This document shows, piece after piece, positions 1 to 11,830 of a stretch of DNA of 64,000 nucleotides. The notes under the pieces were generated by a model. It was not told the origin of the DNA, did not search any database, and worked only from the letters and a program-made list of their open reading frames with translations. Each line of letters begins with the position of its first letter. Positions within the stretch are counted from its first letter, which is position 1. Position numbers and translations under genes: made by a program. The DNA is taken from contig OX235279.1 of the NCBI GenBank assembly GCA_944472155.2, positions 59,059,564 to 59,123,563 of the forward strand, given 5' to 3'. Source of the stretch: Trichobilharzia szidati (taxonomy: Eukaryota > Platyhelminthes > Trematoda > Strigeidida > Schistosomatidae).

Positions 1-3000
1 AAGTTATACATAGAAATGCCTATTATTTTCGTCTGAGAGCCTTCAAGCTCTGTTATTTTCGGGTTGTTTTAGATTTTTTCAGGTTGTAAATTGACCACAA
101 CCAGTGGTTATCGTCATACCAGTTATTCTATCAGAATCAGGTTATTGAAAGAAAATAAGCCCATAGACACATGTTGGATTTTTTAGGAGGTTAAACATTT
201 TAAATTTCATCCCTAATGAGTGAAATTTTCTATAACATATCGAAGATGGATGAGACGAGTGGCTGAATTTCCTGTTGTTTATGTCCATTTTGATGTAGTC
301 CCAAAAATTGCTCAGTCAAAAATGTGTTACTAGTTGAATTTACAATGTCACATAGAATTTCGGAAGATGCTGACTGCTCAATGCATTAAATGGCATCAGC
401 TTTTCTTGATATCAGTGTGCACTGGGGAAAGAATAATATTGTGGATGGTACTTCTGAAATGTAACGTTGTTTGTAGTTGGTGTATCTCTCTGTTGAGTAG
501 TAGCTAGCAGCTGCATTCTACCACTAGTACGCCTGTTACGTTAGTTATATCAGTCCCAATAATCACTCATTTTCAGATCGCTAAGATGTTCTGAGTCCAT
601 TCATGAAATATCTGTGGCTATGAATAATACGGAAGCTGCATTTACGACTCATTTTTTGAACCATTTATTGTCCAACAGGTTAACTAAAGGGATTTTGTGA
701 TGTTCAGGTTACAATGCTTGAGTATATGTAGTCACTGCATGCTATTGTGCGTGAACGCACAGTAGATGAAAATGAAGAGGAAATCAAGCTTCCTATAAAA
801 TCACTAGGATACTGCAAATTGTTGATAAGAAACTGCGTCAAGGGAAATACTCCTTTAATCACGTGATGGCATAGCACTTACCAAAATATACGGTGTTCAG
901 TGTGAAGGGTTTACAATGCAACATTTATGATAACGTGTTCTGATTGCTTGTACAACAATCGAGCCATTTAAACTTTTGAAAAAGTATTCATTTATGATAC
1001 TTCACGATTGAAATTTATACCATAACTTGTTATGGCTGTAGAAATGGCATGCATTCATTGTTAACACCTGTTTATGCGACATTAAATTATTATTATTTGC
1101 ATAGTGCTATACTTTACAAGATGAACAATGTGTGTGACAGTGAAAACCACAGAAAAATGCTGTCATGACCAAGGAATGAGAGAAGAGAATGGGCCTTTTC
1201 CGGCAACGGTAGGTAAAAACAAAGCTTTTAACTTTTATATTACTTTTTTCTAACTTCACCTATGTAAAAACACACTTTATTCACTTATTCACAGATGTCA
1301 AGTAACGTCAGTTAGCCTGGTCACAGCAATTCGACATCGCCAAAATAATTATGACAAACAGTTGTGTAAAGACATTCGCGTGTTATCATTTTTCATTAAA
1401 TATATTTAACATCCTGCTTACCAGACGTTTCTTGTTCCAGCTGAGTGAAACTAAATGTGTCATCATGGAGAGATGGAGGCCTGGCTTATCAATGATACGT
1501 GAGAGGGTAATTGGTGGCGTAATTCGGTGTAAGTTAAACATTATTGCGATAGCCACAGCTCCATCTACTCAATTATTCGTCTCATGTAGACTTCGTCTTG
1601 CAGTATAACAATATGGATTGACATCACGCCTTATGTGGAATAATAATAATGCACTACTTTCGAATACTCCTAATCCTATACGAAGTCGAACTTCACCGTA
1701 GTGACTAAGTTCTCTACTTATTTTTCAAATAAAGAGGCTGGGTTATTGTGTAATAGGTCCCTACAGATTTGCCTATGGCTTGGATACGTAATCGCGGAAT
1801 TTCAGGCAGACGTTTAGGCTTGACTTAAGTACTTATAATTCACCACTTATATCGATCGATTATGTTCGTACGGAATTACACTCTCGTATAGTAACGAGCT
1901 CATATCCTAGGGAGTGCCGGTCTAGGATGCCGTACTCCCACCATATGCATAATAAATGGAACACAAGAATATTAGGTAGAAAATTTTGTTTCGCTGCAGC
2001 GCACACAAGTTTATTAACATGTATAGGCTGAGCACAGTCCAAGATGGAAGCATTAGTTTGGGGAGTATCTTCCATTATTCGATGGAAACTGTCCAATGTC
2101 CGCACATTTAAATTATTCCGCAATTCAAGTACAAAGAACTGTAGGGCCAACATGCAAAGTTATCCGGTATTACAAACTGGAAAAAAGAATCTCTGCACGG
2201 TTATAAGTGAACGAGTGAAGTTACCTTCACTTTTTTGTACGCGGGATCACTTCCTACAGTTGGTTATGCAAATGTATCTGGTCATAAGTCGTAAAACACT
2301 CATCAGTGTATTTCGGATGTCTTTGTCCGAATGCAACTACATCTGCTTTCACTGAATTTAACTAATTGAGAGACCTTATTACGACTCAACATTCCTTAAA
2401 GTGATACAGATTAAATTCACTTACATAAATTAAGCATTTACATAATTAACACGCATGACCATAAATGACTTGAGTATTCAATAAATTCAGCCATCATAGT
2501 CTTCACTTCTTTTGAAATGTGGATCACATTAATGGTGCAGAAAATATCATGGATATTACGCATACATAATATTATTAACTGCCAATAATTGTGCCGTCGT
2601 ATCATACTGCAAGGATAAAATACTTTGTTAGTGGTCTGAGGGAAAAATATTAGAGAGAGACATACACGCTAGATGAAAGATCCACAAGTTGTCTCACTAC
2701 TATACAATGTCTCATTAGTCGATTTTTCCTCTGCATGTGAACGCAGCCACATACTGGCATGTGCAAAAGGTCAACACTGTCAGCAGTTTATAAGGTCATC
2801 GATTTTTGAAAGTCTTCCAATGCATTCGCAGCTTCTTACATATGTGCTGCTTCCGCTAGCACTGATTACCTGCGATGAAATTATAGAAAAAGGCCTCGTT
2901 AACCAAGGAAATTACTGCAAAAGCTAGTTCGTGAAAAACACAGCATAATAGACTATGTTAGTGAGAAATATCGAAGTAGAAAATACTGTACGTATAACCA

Positions 3001-3599
3001 CAACTCAAGAAATGAATTACGACTCTCAGGGACGTAGTCGTTGATAACCACCATAATGACTAACCAGTTTCAAGAGAGGGGACAACGAAAAGAGCATTGG
3101 ATCCGTATAAAAACAGTGAAACAACGTTAGAATAGCCAAATGTTACATCTATATTTATCACAGTTGCTTGTAAACCACGCCTAATACAACCACAAAAAAC
3201 TGTACATGACAGCACCTACCTATGGCAAATCAAAAATCCAATTGATCGCCAATTTTCTGGCCAATAAAAGGTGAGAAGACCTGAGGCAAGGTAAATTTAA
3301 AATGCGATGATGTATATCCTCACCCGTAACAGAAAAGTATTCGCATACCGTTAAAATGGCATTTCAATTCAAATGTAAGGTGTTGTACTGAGCAACGTAG
3401 TTCACTTAGGTTACTAATGGTGGTATCAGTTGGTATCCTCAACCTGCACATATTTTACTTCGAATGGGGCATTTTAACAGATATTTAAAATTTAAATGGT
3501 TGTTTAATGTTGTGTGTATCTTGTTTCTCGACGGCGACAGAAGCCCAGTTTCATTGGAGTACAATGCGTATGGCTATCTGAGAATTCTAGTACCGACGG
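1..3599. other. Upstream non-coding region, nothing recognised
   Basis: No open frame here has recognisable protein motifs or a run of coding-like sequence with splice signals. The short frames at 1351-1608, 2044-2355 and 2673-2927 look like chance frames in AT-rich DNA. I see no tRNA, satellite or intact mobile element. Diverged repeats could be present and would need a repeat library to show. Confidence 0.5.
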
Positions 3600-3960
3600 A
3601 TGTATCTACGAAACCTGCCTTGTGAGTGCCACCATGCATTGAGACAAGTGTCCTGGGAAATGTGGACTTTACTGACGATTAATACCTCGTGTCCCATAAA
3701 AATCGAAGATATACAGGCGAAAACCAAGAAGTTAATACAAAATGCAGCAAAGACAGGACTTCCTTTCAGCCGTAGACAGACGGCACGAATAAGTAGGTCA
3801 AATTCCTTCAGGGTCCGGTTGGGAAAGATAGACTGACAAGCGTTCAGTATTCTGGAATTATTGTGATCTGCATCACTCACCATAATAAACAGGATCTGGG
3901 TTCCCAATACTGGTTTCAAGCCATTTCTCCTATGTGGTTCAGAAACTTGGCAATCTCAAT
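3600..3960 (+). pseudogene. Degenerate LINE reverse transcriptase fragment (family B)
   Basis: Translating the + strand in shifting frames recovers the order of a LINE reverse transcriptase. A decayed catalytic box reading DFTDD lies near 3665, where DFADD is expected. Near 3900-3955 there is a QAFSILELL stretch and then FLLCGSETW, which corresponds to the VLLYGSENW region of the better preserved family-B LINE at 52507-53957. Frameshifts and stops break it throughout, so it is an old, dead, 5'-truncated copy. The limits are approximate. The minus-strand open frame over the same bases (3587-3919) is a shadow. Confidence 0.6.
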
Positions 3961-6399
3961 GAGTTGCAGGATTTCTCCAACATCTACTTTTGGTCGGCAA
4001 GGATATACAATAAATAACTCCGTCAGGAAGTAAACCAGCAACGAACCTATCACTCAGCAAATATACAAAAGGAAATGGATGGGGGTCGGGTATATATTAA
4101 AGAAACCGTTGATTGACATCTCACTGTAGGTCCTGTAGAGAAACTAGAATCGGAAGCAGCGAATTTGGCACCCGAGGGTGACACTAAGGAGATAATGTGA
4201 AGATGAAATGGTAGCTTGTAGGTGGTTGTAGAGCCAGTTGAAAGTGATATCTGAGTGGAATGGAGACGTTCTGGCAAAGCCCGCGTTCCTCTTGAAACCC
4301 ATGGAATGTACAATAATTTCTTTACTGTGCTACAGTTGGAAAGCGTTTTATCAATGAACCTTTATTTATGACTGGAAAGCTGTGTATAGTTTTATATGAA
4401 GCTAGTTTCCTACATTACATATTCATGGAGAGTTAAGGTGTTTTTACAACTACTGCCCCATAGCTACACACCGCCAGCTGGTTGACTTATTTGGTATGTT
4501 CTATCATCACAGGTCCTAATAAAAGAGGGCTTATAGTCACATTCTATCGCTGTAAAGTTATCTACGGATGAGATTTAGTTTCAGTGACTCTACTTTCAGA
4601 GAAAAAGATGGCTATGGATATTTGAGTATTCAGTATAAATTTATTGTAATATAAAACGCAGATTGAGTGTCAATAGTTACTCAAGTTGCTATAAAGTTCA
4701 TACTGATGCAATCCTTAGTTCGCGCATCGTGGCTTGTTTCGTAAGCAGAATTCTGTTAAGATAATGAGTTGTTTAGAAAGTTCTACATGTTATTATTTGA
4801 AGGGGTATGAGATATTCAGATTTCTGCATACGTCTTCTGCTTTGTTTTGGTTATTTCTCATGTTTTATTCTATTTCATGGGTATTATTACTTTCTAGTAA
4901 AATGTCTTGACGTTTCAGTTTATTTCCGATTCTTTGCCAGATGTATTTATGGAGAATTATTGCGACGGTGTAATTTGTGCACATATGAGATATGTTAGTA
5001 TCCAGTCTATGTGGGTGTAGTGTTCGCATGGGCGTGTCAGGCGAAAAATTATGAAATATGTTCACAGAACACAAGTGATCTCAACACCTCACCTTACGGT
5101 TTGAGCGAAATATGTTAAACGCAGCTCCGTAATTTATGCGAGGGTTGACAAAGTGAGGGGGAAGCGAAACTTATTTGGTAGTGACATTCGATTACCTCCT
5201 CGATGCGCTATCAATTTTCTGAACTGGGATAGTTGAATCCCTAACCTAAGCTTCTTGTTTAAGGGCAGTGCATTTCTTGTAATTCATGGTCATTCTCAGC
5301 AGTGGTTGATGTCTACTGCTCAGTAACATAACAACACAAAGTTCGATTCATAGTAGCCCCGAAAATGTTTCTTCTTCATGAACATAACCTAAAAGTTCAC
5401 CGGTTTGAAGGTATTATAATTTCATTTCTGATAGTTTAGGGTTTACCCACCGACTCCATGATTTTCACTTGCTCGGCCACCATATGGATAATTATTTCCT
5501 CTTCAGCCTTAAGAAATAACCAATATTTTTCATGTTACTACTGTTCAGTGAAGTGTGGATTAGCAGGTTTCACATAACATTCCTGAAAATTTTGTACAGT
5601 TAGTTTCCTTAAAGCAATAAGAAGAAATAATTTTTCTGATGGGTGTAATGTATTTGCGCAACACATTTTGAAAAATTCGACCACATATGGACTTGTTATA
5701 GGAATATATAACTAATAAGGAGTTAAGAGGTGAGAAAATAAATTTAGGCCGAGTTAAAAGGACATATTGAATGTCAAAATAACAATGAAGGTCACTGAAC
5801 CAAATAAAGGGGTAATAGTACATCTGCTATGGTGTCAAAACAAAGTTAACCAGGGAGGTTTTAGTGTGACGAGGAAAAGTATATGTAGATCATCTTCACT
5901 AAAAAAGGAGATATTTGAGAATAAGACTAAATGATTAGCCATGTAATAAAATTATATCTTGATTTTAATGTTGCACAGAGACCTGCCTAAGGCCACAACC
6001 ACTCCACATTTATCGTGCAGACGAAATATCAACAACTGCATAAAGGTTAGAGGAAAAATTATTTCACATGCTTTATGGTATGAGGCAGGTTGTCTGGACT
6101 GCCCCTATCTTCTTTGTTCTCACAGCGCAAAACTTTGAGAGCAACTAGATGTTTTTCATCCCCAAATAGACTGCAGGAACCCATGAAGAGTTTGGAAGAC
6201 TGGTCACGGGTTACTAGAATGCCTTTCAACCTCAAGAAATACAAAGTGATATAACTGCTTACCTCAACAACCGAGAAAGTAGCTTAGTCTACTGTAGCAG
6301 TTACTCGTTCTGTGCAGCGTCAGAGAGTAGTTTGAGATCTAGGGATATATTTAGCGACTGCGGTTGCGAAAGCTCATGCGCTTACACATTTCTGAGCTT
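3961..6399. other. Non-coding region, nothing recognised
   Basis: I see only short AT-rich chance frames and no domain motifs, tRNA-like folds or long direct or inverted repeats. The 63-69 codon frames around 4807-5074 overlap each other on opposite strands and have no supporting features. Confidence 0.45.
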
Positions 6400-7135
6400 T
6401 GTAGTACTGTTTAAAACCTATGTATAACCGCAGTTTGAAATGCATAATGTTACTTGTGGTGAGAGCTGGCTGCTAGCCAAAGTTGGCAGGTAGTAATTGA
6501 CGTCAATGTTTATGTCCCCAATATTGGTGGTGAGAAAATGAGAACAAAGGCTTTGCGTGGGCGGATACAGTTAGCATACGGATGATCTGACACAGGCACA
6601 AAGAGATGCAAGGTTAATTTTCTGTGAGAAACAACCAAACAAAAGACTGTATATTCTACTAACAATAATCCACAATAATGTACATTAAAATCTATAAATA
6701 TGTGTTGATTTTCCTAAATAAACGATCTGCTGCCCGACCCTTGTCTTCTGTAGGTACATACTGACCTCATTATTTAAAAAAGACACCAATCTTTTGGAAA
6801 GGAATCAGAGAAGAATGAAACAAGAGACAGTAATCTTTCGGAAGCAAAAATGTGATGAAAAGTTGTGGAAATTAGGCCTTCTCACATTTAACTATCATAA
6901 GCTCAGGGTGGCGTAATCACTTCAAGTAGGATTACAAATGACCAGAACCATCCAAACAAAGATATCCTACCGTGGATCACTACGGATAGTATCGTAGAAA
7001 CCAAAAGAGTATCGCTCAACAGATGGCAAAGACTCAAATACAAATTTTTTCTCGTTACAGAGCTGCTGCGCCTGGGAATCTTTTCGAGAGGCCCTGACTA
7101 CTGAACCTCCTGTGGAAACCTTTAAGTGACTCGGG
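6400..7135 (+). pseudogene. CR1-like LINE reverse transcriptase C-terminal fragment, split by a solo LTR
   Basis: Upstream of the solo LTR, 6402-6454 reads LFKTYV, a stop, then PQFEMHNV, matching the usual LYKTYVRPQLEYC block of CR1/SR1-type LINEs. Downstream of the LTR the reading resumes as LFKKDTNLLERNQRRMKQ near 6772-6825, matching the KKDxxLLExxQRR block. The end of the fragment, near 7035-7120, has a NFFSL...CAWESFREAL...PPVETFK series, the standard C-terminal signature of these elements (FFSxRxxxxWNxLP). In-frame stops show it is dead. Calling it CR1-like is a family-level judgement from these motifs. Confidence 0.7.
6455..6758 (+). repeat. Solo LTR, same family as the LTR element at 15079-19581
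   Basis: This 304-bp stretch begins TGTGGTGAGAGCTG and ends GGTACA, a TG...CA terminus. It aligns along its full length with the reverse complement of the 333-bp LTRs at 15079-15411 and 19249-19581; most of the length difference is a gap of about 26 bp near 6547. It is flanked by a perfect 4-bp target duplication, TACT at 6451-6454 and 6759-6762. There is no internal domain, so it is probably the product of LTR-LTR recombination. It is clearly older than the full element because many bases differ. It contains a polyadenylation-like AATAAA near 6717. Confidence 0.85.
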
Positions 7136-7776
7136 ATAGTCATGCAACGACATACGATCTGTGTTCAGCAGACTAATTCCCGTCCGAATGGGCACATGGT
7201 TCTCACACAGTACACTTAGTCATTGGGTTTCAACTAAGCTTGCCCTTGACCCTGGCACTCTGTCGTCTAGCTTATTTGTTTATTCTGCTTCATTGATTTA
7301 CTTCTTGTTCTCGATCATTTATTTAAATGATCAATTTTCCACATTTTCATTTCAATTACCACATTTAACAATAATCAAAATATAAGTATCTTACTTTCCA
7401 GCCACAACGGGCCGTCTTAACACACTGCATGCCACAAATCACGCATATAAACGTTCCATATGAATCACTAGCGGTCTAAACAACCTAAGACAGGTGGGAA
7501 GAACCATGCAGAGGTCTACTCACTACTAAGAGGCGAACTTGGGTAAAATTGATACATAGGGGTTCTTCAGAAGAATATTGAATACATCAGAACTCTTTCT
7601 GGCGGAAATTAAACATCACGTACAAGGTCATTGGTGGAGTGAGACGCTCAAAGGTCATTTTCGTCCATGTTAGTCGGCCATGTTGGATTGCAGTTCCGTA
7701 GCTGTTCGTTTACACACAGGTTTTTCCGTTTATCCAGCAGTTATTCACAACTTATCTTGATGCACATTGTTCACAA
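7136..7776. other. Non-coding region, nothing recognised
   Basis: No motif or repeat was recognised. The 74-codon frame at 7161-7385 is AT-rich and without domain features. Confidence 0.4.
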
Positions 7777-8232
7777 ATGTTGCTTTTCACTGCATTATTG
7801 TTTCCGTTTCTGTTAAAATTAGTTATTTCGTTTGTTTCGAAAGTTTTTACCACCAGGTCAGTGCATTCGTTTCATTGTTATTGTTTCATACGTTGCATTC
7901 ATGCATGGTTTCAGTGTTCTAGTTGTTTTTCAGATATTAATGAATTAGTACTGTGTAGAAATTTTGGAGATTATGCACGTGAACATGTTTGGGAGGCAGA
8001 AGCCATTGTTTCCAGTTCAATTTTGGTTGCCGTCATTGTCGCTGGCTCAATTGGTTACTTAATATGTAGGAATCTGCAAAAAATGTCTTTCACGTTCATC
8101 TTTACAGCAGGCAACAATCTACGAGTGGATCTGGTGAAGGGAGCACGATCAGGGTTGATATTAGCAAAGTTTTCGAAGAACAAATTAAACCTAGAGAATT
8201 CAGACCCTGGTTTGAAGTTTAAAAAGCTTTGA
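7777..8232 (+). CDS. Unrecognised 151-codon open frame with two hydrophobic stretches
   Basis: I do not recognise this frame. It begins at an ATG with a very hydrophobic, Phe/Leu-rich N-terminus that could be a signal anchor. A second hydrophobic run reads SSILVAVIVAGSIGYLIC at about residues 78-95, compatible with a membrane span, and the C-terminus is Lys-rich. It is the longest uninterrupted + frame in the first 14 kb and is less AT-biased than its surroundings. There is no obvious splice-site context, and upstream sequence gives no promoter that I can support. It may be an exon, part of an uncharacterised repeat, or a chance frame. I assign no function. Confidence 0.2.
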   Translation: MLLFTALLFPFLLKLVISFVSKVFTTRSVHSFHCYCFIRCIHAWFQCSSCFSDINELVLCRNFGDYAREHVWEAEAIVSSSILVAVIVAGSIGYLICRNLQKMSFTFIFTAGNNLRVDLVKGARSGLILAKFSKNKLNLENSDPGLKFKKL

Positions 8233-11200
8233 AGCTTTTCGACAAGGTGTCTGTTGTCAGCTAAAAAATCAGATATATTGTGAGAGAATCAATATCATGT
8301 GAAGTATGAATATGTGGTGTTTGTATGTACTTTTAGAAGCAAAATTAGGAAGCAATAGGAAATCCCCAAATGATTGTTAATGCCTAGTGTACTAGATCTA
8401 AACGCACAAACTAGGACTGCCTGTAGTAAACGCGGTGTTAACAAGCATTTTATTTGTTTCAAAACGATTTGAAAAGCGGATAACATACGATGATCTGGTG
8501 AGTGTTCGGTAAGAATTTAACTAGCAAGAACAGCGTTTCGCATTTTGGTCTACAATCGGTGGTTTTTTAGAAGTTACAGCAAGCTGAGAAGCTGATTATT
8601 ATTCGGGGTGAAGAAATTGGCTGGTTACAAATTGATTGTTTCAGTTCAAATAATGAAATTCCTATTTTTCGGATGCTTTTGATTTCTCCGTGGCTATAAA
8701 CACGGTTGCCCATGATTTTTAAGAAACTTTAAATAATTTTTTCTTGAACCAATGGTCTTCTGCATCTGTACTACTTCATGTTAATGGAAAATTCAGGAAG
8801 AATTCATCACCACTATCGGTGATCAAAAACATTGCAACATTAAGTTCACAGTGCCAGTGAGAGTGGCATAACAGACAGTAGATTGATAGTAATAGAGCTG
8901 ACTAGATTCAGTTCGCATAATCGACACAATCCATGTGTATAATAATACTATACACTGAATTAATGCACTAAGTGACACAGTAAGGAAATTTAAACGAGTG
9001 ATTGCCTTCTCCCCTGCACTGCACTTGCAATAATCATGACAACCACCTACGTTTGCTAGCCAAGCAGTCAGCTAAGCAGACAATGGCACAATATTAATAA
9101 AGTTGAAATTTTTTATACATTGAGTCCACATAACTCATATAACGCTACACCAAACAGTGCAAATGTACATGAAATACACCTAGAAATAACCTCTTAACTT
9201 ACGATAATTTCTGTCCAAACACATACGGTGAGACACATCTACATGATTACTTCTATTCCCACAGAAGGTTCTGTTAGTATTTACAGGTGATTTCCAAGTA
9301 CTGATAGAATTCTTTTGTTCTTCACACGAAAATAGGCTGAATTAATATCCTGAGACGTGAAGTCTCCATTGAATGATACCATGCTGAAAAATGGCGCATC
9401 TAAATAAAGTGGACTATTTGTGTAGATGATATTACCCTTCAACTATCCTATCTTTCTCATTATGGCGATATTTTGCTACAGTTCGCCTGGAACACTGATC
9501 GTTGCAACCAATATGCTAGGGAGTGTCGCAGTGGGATTCCTTGACGCGGACACCAATAAAACTGGCCAGAAAATGGGAATTCCCATCAATCCAGATAACA
9601 TATAACACAATTTTATTAAAAATTATTGACAAAAAAATTTCCAAGTGAAATTTTAACAGCTGTTCTAGAACGTGATATTCAGCGTCTTTCTTGAAGTTGG
9701 ACTACATCCAATACAGGCCATTTAAAGAAGGCGCGGGGTTTAAAATCCATCGAAAATAGGTCAAATGTGTTTGGACTTGAGTAATGTATATTCGAAGACG
9801 GAATAATGAAAATGGAAGAATAAAAAGAAACAATCGCAGAAACAAACCAAACGAATCATTTCTTTTTGTGTAAGTGCTTAAAGGTCAATGATTACCGGGT
9901 GTGCTAGTCACAGCTGCTGTAACTTCGGTAATAATTAAAGTTTTTACGGTTTTTGGAGTTTTACTGAATGAGTCGGTTAAAAAAATCATGTCAATGTATA
10001 TGGGTTATCGGGGACTTAGGAGTCGTCGCAAAAAGCTACCAATTTTTTTAGTCTGCTGTTTACAGGGATTTCGTGGCCTGCTTTATGTCAGAGGTAGTTT
10101 TAAGCAGTCTTCGCGTGAAAATGAACCATATTGGCTCTTCTTAGTATCCTCACTGCTGTTGCGTACTTCAACACTCCCCGGGAGTAGTATTTATCAGGTG
10201 ATATACCACCATGTCATGATTTGCGAAGTAAGTTCTCGTTAGTGTTGTACATTGTATAGCTATTATATCCAGTCATTCCTGTATCGTAATCCAACGATCA
10301 ATAAACAAGTCCAGGAACATATACCTAGAAGTTTGACAAACAAGGTGGTTTACATATGTATGGATGGGCCCACACTTATGAAACGATGTCAGATACGTCG
10401 ATTATTAGCTGCCTTATTGCCCACCGAGGTTTAAACAGTTGGGTGGTACTAGATCACCCTCTATGCTCCCTATCACTAAGTACATGTATTTTGGTTGGCG
10501 TCATAAGGCAATACGCCAAGAAATTCAAACAGGATTAGTGACGAACTAGAATTTGGACACCAGTACCACTGCGCCTAGATATTCTACTTGCAATCATCAT
10601 GTCGTCTGCATTCATGTGCATGCGGTTTTTGATATGGGGATGATCCTGAAGTATAGTGAATTGAACATTCATCTGAATGTAACTGAACATAAAAGGGTTT
10701 TGTTTCAGGACTGCTGTCGTTTGTGTACATCATAACAACTAGTAGTCAGTGGTCAGAGTAAGCTCTTCAAATCGCATGTGGTTTGGTGTTAGGGCACTAC
10801 TTATTGGTGGAGTTTGAGGCCTAAACCAAAAAGCCACATCGCCTTTGTTTTTGCGTAATTGTTTGATTATAAGCGGAACTGAAAGCCCTTTATTCACCAC
10901 TTCCCTCATCCTGATCCAAAGTGCTGCGATACACTGACATGCTAAACACAGCTTTCATTTCCACACAATTCTTAATCTTGTCGCGCCTTCATTTTTTCAA
11001 TCCGACTTCTCATTATTCAAGCAGTTATTGTATGTTGGCTAGCCGTTTTCATGTAGTAAACACCGATTTCGCTCAACGTCGATTTATGCCTAGAATGAAC
11101 CAAATTTATACATAGCAACACAAATAAAGTAGGCAGACCACGAAATGGAGAGGAAAGATGGCTTTAGGGAGGTAAGGATACAATCCGAAATGTGGCCCTG

Positions 11201-11569
11201 TAGCTTGTTTAGTGCGTTGTAGTTAGTGGGTTGAGGTTTTTAATTGTTTCTCATTTCGCTATGCTGTACTTGTAACCACATTTTACTTATTTGATGGTAT
11301 ATTATGTGAGCCTGCATGTAGTCGCTAATACTAAGTGCAGCAAAATTTACGCTGTATTTAAAGATTATGCATATTAATTGCTGCGACTAATGGTTTCCAT
11401 TACAGTGAGTGCTTCAGGCTTGTAATGCATACCTCCCCATTCGGCAACAGTAAAAAAGGAATTTTCCTGTAATAAAATCACTGTATTTTGGTGCTACGAC
11501 TTGGTCCAGTCGACTTTCGCGTGCTCTGGTTTGTGTCACAAGAGTAAATAGTCTGAGTGTGTATAAGTC
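8233..11569. other. Non-coding region, nothing recognised
   Basis: The open frames here (for example 9901-10242 and 10252-10434) show no domain or splice-consistent pattern. The 5' coding exon of macoilin could lie in this stretch but I could not identify it. Confidence 0.4.
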
Positions 11570-11830
11570 CAGTTTACGATTATCATCAGTAATAATATTT
11601 TTATTATTATTGTTATTGTTTATTATTGGGTTCCGAGTGCAACATGGGGCTTCAACAACACATCTCCACTTCTATTTTTGGCCGTCTTTATCTGGGTCCA
11701 CCATGGCCCAAACTCTTTCATCTTCCTCACACAATCTCCTCTATGTCACGCTAGGACGATCCAGTTTACTGATATCCGGTAACCATTCTGTATATTGACC
11801 AGTTACTTCTCAGCTCTTCTTTTCACTGCC
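11570..11830 (-). pseudogene. 3' end of a family-B LINE, 5'-truncated
   Basis: On the + strand this reads (from 11593) an ATT/GTT-rich run, then a GGGTTCCGAGTGCAACATGG-type stretch and text about a 'GGCTTCA...CATCTCC' block and 'GTCACGCTAGGACGATCC'. The same order appears at 21563, 37235 and 52507, where it is the reverse complement of a LINE 3' end. The trinucleotide-rich run is the element's simple-repeat tail. Only about 250 bp remain. Boundaries are approximate and no target duplication was identified. Confidence 0.55.

Noticed and set aside
10378..10434. Possible macoilin start exon beginning MKRCQIRRL
   Set aside because: It starts like the family's basic N-terminus, but the following residues (LAALLPTE) do not match and there is no GT donor leaving two bases of a codon as the exon at 14167 requires.
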